Both the position numbers and the translations under genes were made by a program. A model generated the notes under the pieces. That model did not search any database and was not told the DNA's origin. It saw only the letters and a program-made list of their open reading frames with translations. 5,277 nt of DNA from CAZTLI01 sp964614375 (lineage in GTDB: Bacteria > Chloroflexota > Anaerolineae > Aggregatilineales > Phototrophicaceae), in assembly GCA_964614375.1 (NCBI GenBank), contig CAZTLI010000394.1, positions 1-5,277 on the forward strand. The letters are read 5' to 3'. This document shows positions 1 through 5,277 of this stretch, piece by piece. Within the stretch, counting starts at the first letter, position 1, and each line of letters begins with the position of its first letter.

Positions 1-77
1 ACCAGCGACACAAATTGCCCCGCCCAGATGATGAGGAACGTCCGCATTCCCGGTTGCAGTGTGTTTTTGGCATTCAT
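1..77 (-). CDS. MFS-type efflux transporter, N-terminal fragment
   Basis: Only the first 25 codons are in the window; the gene continues beyond the left edge. Read leftwards from the ATG at 77-75, the peptide has a short polar start (MNAKNTLQPG) and then MRTFLIIWAGQFVSLV, the beginning of a first transmembrane helix. A short polar leader followed by 'FLIIWAGQFVSL' is typical of the N-terminus of major facilitator superfamily exporters of the macrolide-efflux / MFS_3 type, which use the proton gradient to expel drugs or other small molecules across the cytoplasmic membrane. The start at 77 has a weak CAGG Shine-Dalgarno match about 7 nt upstream. The internal Met at codon 11 is a possible alternative start. 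A perfect HrcA operator lies 35-61 bp upstream of the ATG, so heat-shock-type repression is plausible. The substrate cannot be inferred, and the family call rests on a very short stretch. Confidence 0.68.
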   Translation of the reverse strand, partial: MNAKNTLQPGMRTFLIIWAGQFVSL

Positions 78-108
78 GGCACAGCCTGTATCTGAGGCCA
101 ATGGGCCA

Positions 109-138
109 ATTTTAGCACTCTATAGCCATGAGTGCTAA
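109..138 (-). promoter_or_regulatory. Candidate promoter of the MFS gene, covered by CIRCE
   Basis: Reading leftwards, TTAGCA (138-133, four of six matches to TTGACA) and TAAAAT (114-109, five of six matches to TATAAT) are separated by 18 bp. Transcription would start near 102 and give a leader of about 25 nt before the ATG at 77. The whole promoter is covered by the operator at 112-138, which is the classical arrangement for repression. The -35 box is itself part of a CIRCE arm, so its match to consensus could be coincidental. Confidence 0.42.
112..138. promoter_or_regulatory. CIRCE operator 1 (HrcA binding site), perfect
   Basis: The sequence is TTAGCACTC (112-120), nine spacer bases (121-129) and GAGTGCTAA (130-138). 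It matches the CIRCE consensus TTAGCACTC-N9-GAGTGCTAA at all 18 arm positions and has the exact spacer length. CIRCE is the operator of HrcA, the heat-sensitive repressor of groESL and dnaK operons in many bacteria. Here it lies between an MFS gene start (77, leftward) and a second CIRCE (176-202). Chance occurrence of an 18-base match at fixed spacing in a window of this size is negligible. Actual HrcA control is inferred, because no hrcA, groES or dnaK gene is in the window. Confidence 0.93.
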
Positions 139-175
139 TTTTAATCATATTTAGCGAGGGATTTCGGTATGATTT

Positions 176-202
176 TTAGCAATATAATAATAGGAGTGCT
201 AA
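176..202. promoter_or_regulatory. CIRCE operator 2, degenerate left arm
   Basis: The right arm GAGTGCTAA (194-202) is perfect. The left arm TTAGCAATA (176-184) matches TTAGCACTC at its first six positions, and the spacer (185-193) is again exactly 9 bp. In total 15 of 18 arm bases agree with the consensus. The centre lies 64 bp from the centre of operator 1, roughly six helical turns, so both sites would face a similar side of the DNA. The left arm overlaps a consensus rightward -10 box (183-188), so bound HrcA should block that promoter. Paired CIRCE elements are known in front of some chaperone operons. Confidence 0.82.
183..188 (+). promoter_or_regulatory. Consensus -10 box, rightward
   Basis: A perfect TATAAT sits at 183-188, overlapping the left arm of CIRCE operator 2. 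Transcription would begin near 195, inside the operator's right arm. I see no good -35 box at 16-18 bp (the best is GATTTC at 160-165), so the promoter may be weak or need help. The next element downstream is a strong Shine-Dalgarno sequence at 209-218, which supports a real rightward transcription unit. Confidence 0.5.
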
Positions 203-411
203 ACACACAAGGGGGTGAATAGACATACAGTACAACGATCTTATCCGGCGGTGTGCTAAAGTCAGACGGCTGCTGGAAGTCGTCAAACCGCATGAATTAC
301 GTTAAAGGTTAAATTGGGGTTGTTGGACACGGCGATGTCGTATCCCTACACGACAGTTCGCAAATGGCAGGATACAAGGGACACAGCGCTGCTGTATAGG
401 TACGCCCTGTC
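203..411. other. Gene-poor spacer with a startless 26-codon frame
   Basis: There is no confident gene between the CIRCE pair and the rhodanese stop codon. The one coding-like item is the frame 225-305 on the plus strand: ATA, then QYNDLIRRCAKVRRLLEVVKPHELR, then TAA. The composition is basic and amphipathic, as in a small real protein, and it follows the strong ribosome site at 209-218, but it lacks a normal start codon. A right-half CIRCE-like motif, GTGTGCTAA, occurs at 251-259 without a left partner. Two short inverted repeats (336-341 with 350-355, and 383-387 with 391-395) have no T-tract on either strand, so I do not call terminators. A longer plus-strand frame from 314 runs antisense through the rhodanese gene and is not supported. 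Confidence 0.4.
209..218 (+). promoter_or_regulatory. Orphan strong Shine-Dalgarno sequence
   Basis: AAGGGGGTGA at 209-218 matches the ideal anti-16S complement AAGGAGGTGA at nine of ten bases, better than the sites of the two complete gene starts in this window. No ATG, GTG or TTG that opens a reasonable frame lies 5-12 nt downstream. At the expected distance (225-227, 6 nt after the site) there is ATA, opening a frame of 26 codons that ends at TAA 303-305. GTG at 215-217 lies inside the site itself and gives only 14 codons. Confidence 0.5.
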
Positions 412-738
412 TTATTCCAGGGGCAAACCCCGCATTTGCCACAACAGCGTGCCATCGATCAGATTATACAGGTCGTCCCAATCGCCCATCTGCGCGAGGA
501 AGGCGGCGGCCTGTGCGCTGCGGACTCCGGTACGACACACCAGCACAACCGGTTTATCGGTGGGGATGTCATCGGCATACAACGCCATGAATTGACTCAA
601 CGGCACATTGACTGCACCCGGTAAGTGCCCGCTGTCGAATTCATCTTCTTCACGCACATCCACCAGAAAATAATCCTGCTTACCCTCGAAGTGGTCACGA
701 TAGTCATCAATCGAAATATCGGTAAAGGGACTGGTCAT
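412..738 (-). CDS. Single-domain rhodanese-like sulfurtransferase
   Basis: This is a complete 108-residue protein of the size usual for stand-alone rhodaneses of the GlpE/PspE type. These cytoplasmic enzymes carry a sulfane sulfur as a cysteine persulfide and pass it to cyanide, thioredoxin or other thiol acceptors. Visible family motifs, in order, are the strand and loop LVDVREEDEFDSGHLPGAVNVPL (25-47, written VDVRE at 26-30 and GHLPGA at 37-42), the catalytic loop VCRTGVRS (67-74) with persulfide Cys68 and the CxxGxRS pattern, and the C-terminal LIDGTLLW...GLP (93-106). All key residues are present. An in-frame ATG at 813 would add 25 residues, but I chose 738: it has GAGG 8 nt upstream (750-747), the protein then begins just before the domain, and the longer start lies inside the -35 box of the promoter at 785-813. 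No partner gene is adjacent, so the physiological acceptor is unknown. Confidence 0.93.
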   Translation of the reverse strand: MTSPFTDISIDDYRDHFEGKQDYFLVDVREEDEFDSGHLPGAVNVPLSQFMALYADDIPTDKPVVLVCRTGVRSAQAAAFLAQMGDWDDLYNLIDGTLLWQMRGLPLE

Positions 739-746
739 TCTCGTTA

Positions 747-750
747 CCTC
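747..750 (-). promoter_or_regulatory. Ribosome binding site deciding the rhodanese start
   Basis: GAGG (750-747 on the minus strand) is followed by 8 nt and then ATG at 738. No comparable site precedes the alternative ATG at 813. Confidence 0.7.
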
Positions 751-784
751 GTCTACTGCGCGGCGTGTACCCTCATGTGCCCCG

Positions 785-813
785 ATTATGCGGGCGCGAT
801 GGCTATCTGACAA
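785..813 (-). promoter_or_regulatory. Sigma-70-type promoter of the rhodanese gene
   Basis: Reading leftwards, TTGTCA (813-808) and CATAAT (790-785) are each one base from consensus and are separated by exactly 17 bp. Transcription should start near 778, leaving a 5' leader of about 40 nt that contains the GAGG ribosome site at 750-747. This promoter also argues against the longer rhodanese start at 813, which would lie upstream of the transcript. Confidence 0.72.
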
Positions 814-820
814 TGGTGAA

Positions 821-869
821 TGCGGACAATCTTAACAAATCCTGTACCTGCGGCAAATTCTTAACGAAT
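821..869. repeat. Imperfect direct repeat upstream of the rhodanese promoter
   Basis: TGCGGACAATCTTAACAAAT at 821-840 recurs as a 21-base copy at 849-869 that shares TGCGG, CAA and TCTTAACRAAT in the same order. The TCTTAAC cores are 29 bp apart, close to an integral number of helical turns less a quarter. The second copy contains a small perfect palindrome, AATTC-N5-GAATT (856-870). Relative to the predicted rhodanese start near 778, the two copies lie at about -43 to -62 and -71 to -91, where activators commonly bind. They are also about 105-155 bp upstream of the surface-protein ATG and could serve either gene. Confidence 0.55.
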
Positions 870-974
870 TGTCCCGTAATCTTGCGTTACGATGGGAATG
901 GGGAACATTATTTCAATTCATTACTGTTTTGCCCCTTTTAAGTATGTGTGTGGTGGGACTTCTGGGGAATTTCG

Positions 975-1058
975 ATGCGAAATTGGATACGCTTTATTAC
1001 ACCATTCCTGTTGATTGGCGTGCTTTTTATCCCGGCCAGCAGTGTTCTGGCAGCGGCA
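975..1058 (+). other. Sec signal peptide of the surface protein
   Basis: Codons 1-28 encode a positively charged start (MRNWIR), a hydrophobic core (FITPFLLIGVLFI), and a small-residue end (PASSVLAAA) before Glu29. Cleavage is equally possible after VLA (26) or AAA (28). There is no lipobox cysteine, so this is a signal peptidase I type export signal, not a lipoprotein signal. It is also the main support for the start codon at 975. Confidence 0.88.
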
Positions 1059-4000
1059 GAACCACAGGTGACGTTAAGCGCGCCATCCGAGGTGTTCATC
1101 GGCGACTCGTTCAGTTTTACCGCGACCTTTGATAACATCAACGCGACAGATGTGGGTTATGGGCCGTTTATCGACATTGTGCTGCCCGCGACAGGTGTTG
1201 ATGGTGCAGGCGCACAGACCGACGACGGCATCACCTTCGTCAGCGCCGATTATCTGGGCGTCGCCATTTCGTCTGTCACGACTGTCACCTTTCCGGCGGG
1301 CAGTGGTTGTGTTGACCATCCCTTAGCCGTCGATGCGACCCATACGCCGTTCCAGGTCTGTGGCAATCCGGGCGACCAACTGGTTGTCGTCCAACTGCCG
1401 TTTGGCTCATTCGCGCCCGATCAACCGCCTGCTGTCGTCACCATCAACGCGCAGATGAGCACGCTGGCGGATTTGGGCACTGGTTTGAACATTTATGCGC
1501 GGGGGGGCTTCCAGTTTGGTAACGATGCGCTAGATAATCCCTGCTGTGACCCGTCGATTGTCAGCAGCGGCAGCACCAATCCCGCGTCATGGCCGCCACC
1601 GGGCACAGCCACCGTCACGCCGACACTGGCGACCTTGACCAAAAGCAACGACGCGCCCGAAAGTGAAACCGCCACCGGCCCCAACTATCCACGCACCTAT
1701 ACGGTGACATTGGAAGTCGCGCCGGGACAGACGCTGAACAACGTCACGCTGACTGATACGATTGACAACAACATCATCGTGACCGGAATTAGCGCGCCGG
1801 GCGGCACAGTCGTCACACCGGGCGCGCTGCCCTATGGCCCCGTCAACGGCGGGCAAATACAGGTGAGCTATGCTGCGGTATCGGGCACGCAGTCCTTTAC
1901 CGTGAGCTTTTACGTGCCCGATTTAGACGCCAACGCCGCCGCGATTATCAACCCCGTGACGGGCGATGATGGGGCGACGGAAAATCGCGTCAACGCCAGC
2001 GGGCAGTGGTCGCCATTGGATGGACGCGACCCGAATCCGACTCCGGTCAATATCGCCGGGACGTGCCCGACCTGTCCGCCCGACCCGGACGATACATTGG
2101 CTGACCGTTCGATTGCCATTCAAAAAGGTGTGACCAACTTCAGCGGGGGCGATTTGCGTTCCGGCTCGATTCTGGAATACACCCTGTCGTTCCAGATTTC
2201 GGACTATTTTACGTTTGGCGATATTGAAATTGACGACATCCTGTCCGATGGACAGCGGTTGTATACCGCGCCGGGATTTGAACCGTCATTCAGCATCACA
2301 GACCGGGCCGGCACAGTTAACGGCAGTTTCAGCCTGACGACTGTGGGCGCGCCGACGACCTGTTTGCTGGTGTCTGGTGGCGGTTTCAACATGATTGAAG
2401 ACCAGTCCGAAATCGGCAACAACCCCGCCCCGGCGACAGACGGTTCAACCCATCTGACCTTTTGTGTGTCGAATGCCCTGATTACAGCGGGTGACGACGG
2501 AATCTTGCAGGGTGGGCGCGCGATAGTGCCCGACGCCGGTGCAGCCACCGGGACAATCACCTACTATACACAGGTACAGGACGAATTTTCGGATACCTAT
2601 CCATCGGGCGACCAGAGTGTCGATCATGGCGATACACTCGATAACACGGTGACGATTGACGGCACAGTCCGCGATAATGCCAGCATCACCACGCCGATTG
2701 GCACAGAAGCCGACGACAGCAGCGCGGGCGTCGCGATTTCGCAGGCAGGGCTGACCAAATCGGTCTATCAAATCAACGGCGCAGCGCCAGCGGGCAGTCC
2801 GGTGCATATCCAACCGGGCGATTTAGTGACCTATCGCGTGCAGTACGACATGCCCAGTTCGGACTTTGAAGATTTCCAAATCACCGACTATCTGCCGCTG
2901 CCTATTTTCGACGCGACGACAGTTACCGTTTTCGACCCGACAGTCAGCGCGACCTCACCACCTGTTGGCACGGCTAAATTTGGCCCTGCCGATACGTTGT
3001 TCGGCTTTTCGGGCATCGTGCCGACGATTTCTGTCGATGCCGTGAGCAACAGCGTCACCTTCAGTTATGGCGACTTCGACGACCCCGGCAATACAGATCG
3101 TCGGATAGATATTCTGTTCACGGTGCAGGTGAGCAGCGATCCGTTTGCCGATGGCCTGTTCCTGACCAATCAAGCCCATTCTGAAGAGGGCGCGACCAAC
3201 AATGCCGGACACAGTGAAGACGCGATTGTACAGGTGGTTTTGGATGAGCCGTATCTGGTCGTGACCAAAGGCGTCGTCGGGACGGACAATCCCGCGGCGA
3301 CCTTCAGCCCGGCGACCACCGCCCCCGGCAGCTTCCCCAATGTCAGTTCCAACCAGATTAGCACAACGCCTGTTGATTCAGATGTGAGCAATGTAGACGC
3401 GGGCGATACGATTGATTTCGCAATTGTGATTGAGAATCAGGGCAATCGTGGCGCGTTTGATATGGTGATTACCGATGTGCTGCCAGCGGGGATGTTAATT
3501 CCGGCGGGTGGCATGAATCTGCAAATTCAACGCGGTGATGGCACAGCGATAGCCTATCTCGGCGCGGATACCGATTTGTTCGGCGCGGGCATTGAACTGG
3601 TCGAACCAGACGCTAACGGAGTCTGCCAGAGTTATAGTCCGGCGGCGGGCAGCAATATCGTCGTCATCACCTATACGCTGGAAATCGACCCCGGCGCGCC
3701 CGCAGGCACCATTCAGAATATTGTGACGGTTGAAGATTATGCCAATACCGAAGGCGGCCCCAGCTTCATCGGCCCCGGCGAAACTGGCCCGCAGGACGAC
3801 GCCAACGTAACGATTGCGCCCGATGGTGGGAAGGTCGTCACCAGCACGTCTGAAGCATCCACCGGGACCGTCCGCCATGATGCCGCGCTCGAAGATGTGA
3901 CGATTGGCGAAGTCGTGACCTATACACTGACCGCCGTCGTGCCCGAAACCGGGACACTGCAATCGCTGGTGATTACGGACAATTTGCCCGCAGGCATGAC

Positions 4001-5277
4001 TTCCGTATCCGCCGTCGTGACCAGCATCGGCCCCAATATTCAGGATGCAGGCGGCTTCACACCGACGCCGACGATTACAGGCGCAGCCGGCAGCGGCACA
4101 GTGACATTCGACTTCGGCAATATCCGCAATCCGTTCAACAACACGGCGGACGACGAAATCGTCATGGTCGTGACCGCGCGCGTGGTCGATGCAGGCGGGC
4201 CGTCGGATGGCGATTCGCTGACCAATACGATGTCGATGAATGTCGGCGGGACGATTGTGAATGAGACGGTTGATGTCGATGTCGTCGAACCGGATTTGAC
4301 CATCACCAAAAACGAAACAGGCAACCGCACCACAGGCGACGCGGGCGATGTATTGACTTTCACTGTGACGGTGCGGCATCGCGGCGTATCGACTGCTGAT
4401 GCGTTTGACGTGGTTGTGGTCGATGATTTAGGCGCGGTGGGTCTGGAACTGGTCACCGTCGTCAGCGCGACGACCAACGGCGGCGGCACAATCACCAACA
4501 ACAGCGCGGGCAATGTCCTCAGCTTCCATTTGAGCGCCCTGCCACGCACACCCAACAACCGCACGTTTATTATCACCTATCAGGCACGGATTGCGAACGC
4601 GACTTTATTTGAGGAAACGATTACCAATACCGCGAATCTGACGTATGACACCCTGCCAGCAGAACCGGGCACAGACGAACGCGAATATACCGGCAGCGAT
4701 ACGTGGGACGTGACGACCAGCGCGCCGACCATTGTCAAAGGTATCCAGACGACCTCCGTCAGCCAGACCTTCCCCGAAGGCGGTGTGAATCAACATGATG
4801 CGGGCAATGCCGATGTCGCTGTGGGCGAGACCGTGACCTATCGCGTGACGGTGACGATGGCAGAAGGCACAGACACAATCATCATTCAGGATGTGATGCC
4901 CGCCGTGATGCAAATCGAAAGCGCGAGTGTCATCTCCATCGGTGGCAGCATCAGTAATACGCTGCTGAGTGTGGGCGATACCGATGTCTCGTCCGGCAAT
5001 ATCACGATTGATACAGCGGTCAACGCCAATGACCGTGTAACCTTTAACTTTGGGCCAGCGGTACTCAATACGCCCGATAACGTCACCAACGCCAATGACC
5101 GCATTGTGGTCGAATTTGTGGCGCGGGTGATGGATGTGGGTGGCAATGTCGATGACGCCGACCTCATCAACGACGCCGATGTGACCTATACCAACGGCAC
5201 ACAGACCAGCAACCAGATTGCGGTTGAAGTGGTCGAACCTGTACTCACCGTCACCAAGACCGAATTGGCGAGTATCA
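975..5277 (+). CDS. Giant secreted DUF11 / isopeptide-type repeat protein, 5' part
   Basis: The frame is open for 1434 codons without a stop and runs off the right edge. The protein is probably an extracellular adhesin or surface stalk. Residues 1-28 form a Sec signal peptide: Arg2 and Arg6, a hydrophobic core at about 7-19, and a likely cut after VLA26 or AAA28. Residues 29-215 are an N-terminal beta domain with GDSFSFTATFDN, GYGPFIDIVLP, GDQLVVVQLPFGSF and ARGGFQFGND, motifs I associate with the start of giant surface proteins. From residue 219 to the edge, tandem modules of 143-211 residues each open with a Thr-rich strand carrying a Lys. Each then has GD/GE-x3-aromatic (absent from modules 2 and 3), an I-x-D-x-L-P-like turn, and in most modules a late L-x-N strand. 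This layout fits DUF11 / isopeptide-forming fimbrial domains. ATG 975 is preceded by GGGGAA 5 nt upstream, and an in-frame stop at 939-941 limits longer starts. The C-terminus, and so the mode of anchoring, is not visible. Confidence 0.93.
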   Translation, partial: MRNWIRFITPFLLIGVLFIPASSVLAAAEPQVTLSAPSEVFIGDSFSFTATFDNINATDVGYGPFIDIVLPATGVDGAGAQTDDGITFVSADYLGVAISSVTTVTFPAGSGCVDHPLAVDATHTPFQVCGNPGDQLVVVQLPFGSFAPDQPPAVVTINAQMSTLADLGTGLNIYARGGFQFGNDALDNPCCDPSIVSSGSTNPASWPPPGTATVTPTLATLTKSNDAPESETATGPNYPRTYTVTLEVAPGQTLNNVTLTDTIDNNIIVTGISAPGGTVVTPGALPYGPVNGGQIQVSYAAVSGTQSFTVSFYVPDLDANAAAIINPVTGDDGATENRVNASGQWSPLDGRDPNPTPVNIAGTCPTCPPDPDDTLADRSIAIQKGVTNFSGGDLRSGSILEYTLSFQISDYFTFGDIEIDDILSDGQRLYTAPGFEPSFSITDRAGTVNGSFSLTTVGAPTTCLLVSGGGFNMIEDQSEIGNNPAPATDGSTHLTFCVSNALITAGDDGILQGGRAIVPDAGAATGTITYYTQVQDEFSDTYPSGDQSVDHGDTLDNTVTIDGTVRDNASITTPIGTEADDSSAGVAISQAGLTKSVYQINGAAPAGSPVHIQPGDLVTYRVQYDMPSSDFEDFQITDYLPLPIFDATTVTVFDPTVSATSPPVGTAKFGPADTLFGFSGIVPTISVDAVSNSVTFSYGDFDDPGNTDRRIDILFTVQVSSDPFADGLFLTNQAHSEEGATNNAGHSEDAIVQVVLDEPYLVVTKGVVGTDNPAATFSPATTAPGSFPNVSSNQISTTPVDSDVSNVDAGDTIDFAIVIENQGNRGAFDMVITDVLPAGMLIPAGGMNLQIQRGDGTAIAYLGADTDLFGAGIELVEPDANGVCQSYSPAAGSNIVVITYTLEIDPGAPAGTIQNIVTVEDYANTEGGPSFIGPGETGPQDDANVTIAPDGGKVVTSTSEASTGTVRHDAALEDVTIGEVVTYTLTAVVPETGTLQSLVITDNLPAGMTSVSAVVTSIGPNIQDAGGFTPTPTITGAAGSGTVTFDFGNIRNPFNNTADDEIVMVVTARVVDAGGPSDGDSLTNTMSMNVGGTIVNETVDVDVVEPDLTITKNETGNRTTGDAGDVLTFTVTVRHRGVSTADAFDVVVVDDLGAVGLELVTVVSATTNGGGTITNNSAGNVLSFHLSALPRTPNNRTFIITYQARIANATLFEETITNTANLTYDTLPAEPGTDEREYTGSDTWDVTTSAPTIVKGIQTTSVSQTFPEGGVNQHDAGNADVAVGETVTYRVTVTMAEGTDTIIIQDVMPAVMQIESASVISIGGSISNTLLSVGDTDVSSGNITIDTAVNANDRVTFNFGPAVLNTPDNVTNANDRIVVEFVARVMDVGGNVDDADLINDADVTYTNGTQTSNQIAVEVVEPVLTVTKTELASI
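1629..5277 (+). repeat. Tandem array of Lys-Asp-Asn beta modules (protein level)
   Basis: Eight module openings are visible, with the strand lysine at residues 223, 384, 595, 765, 953, 1112, 1255 and 1428; the last module is cut by the window edge. Module lengths are 161, 211, 170, 188, 159, 143 and 173 residues. Within modules a turn aspartate recurs at 261, 421, 638, 834, 1002, 1150 and 1306. A late-strand asparagine recurs at about 337, 557, 732, 915, 1084, 1218 and 1399. Lys, acid and Asn in this order is the arrangement of self-forming Lys-Asn isopeptide domains in pilins and adhesins, so each module may be internally cross-linked; this is inferred from pattern only. The DNA copies are strongly diverged, so the array is old and not a recent tandem duplication. 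Confidence 0.75.
5021..5101 (+). repeat. 15-bp direct repeat inside module 8
   Basis: CAACGCCAATGACCG occurs exactly at 5021-5035 and at 5087-5101, 66 bp apart and in the same frame, so the protein repeats N-A-N-D-R at 1350-1354 and 1372-1376. Both copies precede a beta strand (VTFNFG and IVVEFVAR). Identical codons in both copies suggest a small internal duplication or gene conversion, against a background where modules differ greatly. Confidence 0.6.

Noticed and set aside
233..259. Possible third CIRCE element ending in GTGTGCTAA (251-259)
   Set aside because: The right arm fits at eight of nine bases, but the position of the left arm (233-241) matches at only about two of nine.
336..395. 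Inverted repeats TGTCGT/ACGACA (336-355) and ACAGC/GCTGT (383-395) as terminator of the rhodanese gene
   Set aside because: Stems are only 5-6 bp and no T-tract follows on either strand, so an intrinsic terminator is not supported.
314..595. Plus-strand frame of 93 codons beginning at TTG 314
   Set aside because: Most of it is antisense to the rhodanese catalytic domain, it has a TTG start without a ribosome site, and the peptide shows no family motif.
882..911. TTGCGT-N18-CATTAT as promoter of the surface-protein gene
   Set aside because: Only three and four of six bases match the consensus boxes, and other weak combinations nearby score similarly. The true promoter cannot be chosen by eye.
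869..1132. Plus-strand frame of 87 codons overlapping the surface-protein start
   Set aside because: It overlaps the signal peptide and first domain in another frame and has no credible ribosome site. The frame from 975 has a signal peptide and continues for 1434 codons.
3495..4379. Long open frame (294 codons) on the minus strand opposite the surface protein, and several shorter ones at 1587-5170
   Set aside because: They are antisense shadows of the GC-rich repeat codons (GGC, GAC, ACC, ATC). The products are low-complexity His/Arg/Ala/Gly-rich or Ser/Thr/Val-rich with no domain motif, and the plus-strand frame is clearly the coding one.
1..5277. CRISPR array, tRNA or rRNA gene, insertion sequence or phage attachment site
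   Set aside because: I saw no regularly spaced DNA repeats, cloverleaf, rRNA signature, transposase motif or flanking terminal inverted repeats on either strand.

Overview
The window looks like chromosomal DNA of a free-living, moderately GC-rich bacterium. I lean towards Chloroflexota (Anaerolineae-like). The leaning rests on the mix of a secreted DUF11-type giant protein, an MFS exporter of the 'FLIIWAGQFVSL' type, CIRCE operators and canonical Shine-Dalgarno sites. It is an inference from general familiarity, not from a marker gene.

Layout. (1) Positions 1-77, minus strand: the first 25 codons of an MFS-type efflux transporter that runs off the left edge. (2) Positions 78-411: a regulatory region with no confident gene. 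It holds two CIRCE operators, the binding site of the heat-shock repressor HrcA. One is a perfect 9-9-9 palindrome (112-138) lying over a candidate promoter of the transporter. The other has a perfect right arm, exact spacing and a degenerate left arm (176-202) and overlaps a consensus -10 box pointing right. A near-perfect Shine-Dalgarno sequence follows at 209-218, but no gene with a normal start codon follows it; only a 26-codon reading frame with ATA at the start position is there. (3) Positions 412-738, minus strand: a complete single-domain rhodanese (sulfurtransferase) with its own good promoter (785-813) and Shine-Dalgarno site. An imperfect direct repeat lies just upstream of that promoter (821-840 and 849-869). 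(4) Position 975 to the right edge, plus strand: the first 1434 codons of a very large secreted protein. It has a Sec signal peptide, a conserved N-terminal beta domain, and at least seven complete DUF11 / isopeptide-forming-type beta modules, with the next one starting where the window ends.

The genes do not form one operon. The transporter and the rhodanese point left, the surface protein points right, and the rhodanese and surface protein are divergent around a 236-bp gap. The most unusual point is regulatory: a CIRCE pair, which normally controls groESL or dnaK chaperone operons, here sits in front of a membrane exporter and an apparently empty rightward transcript.
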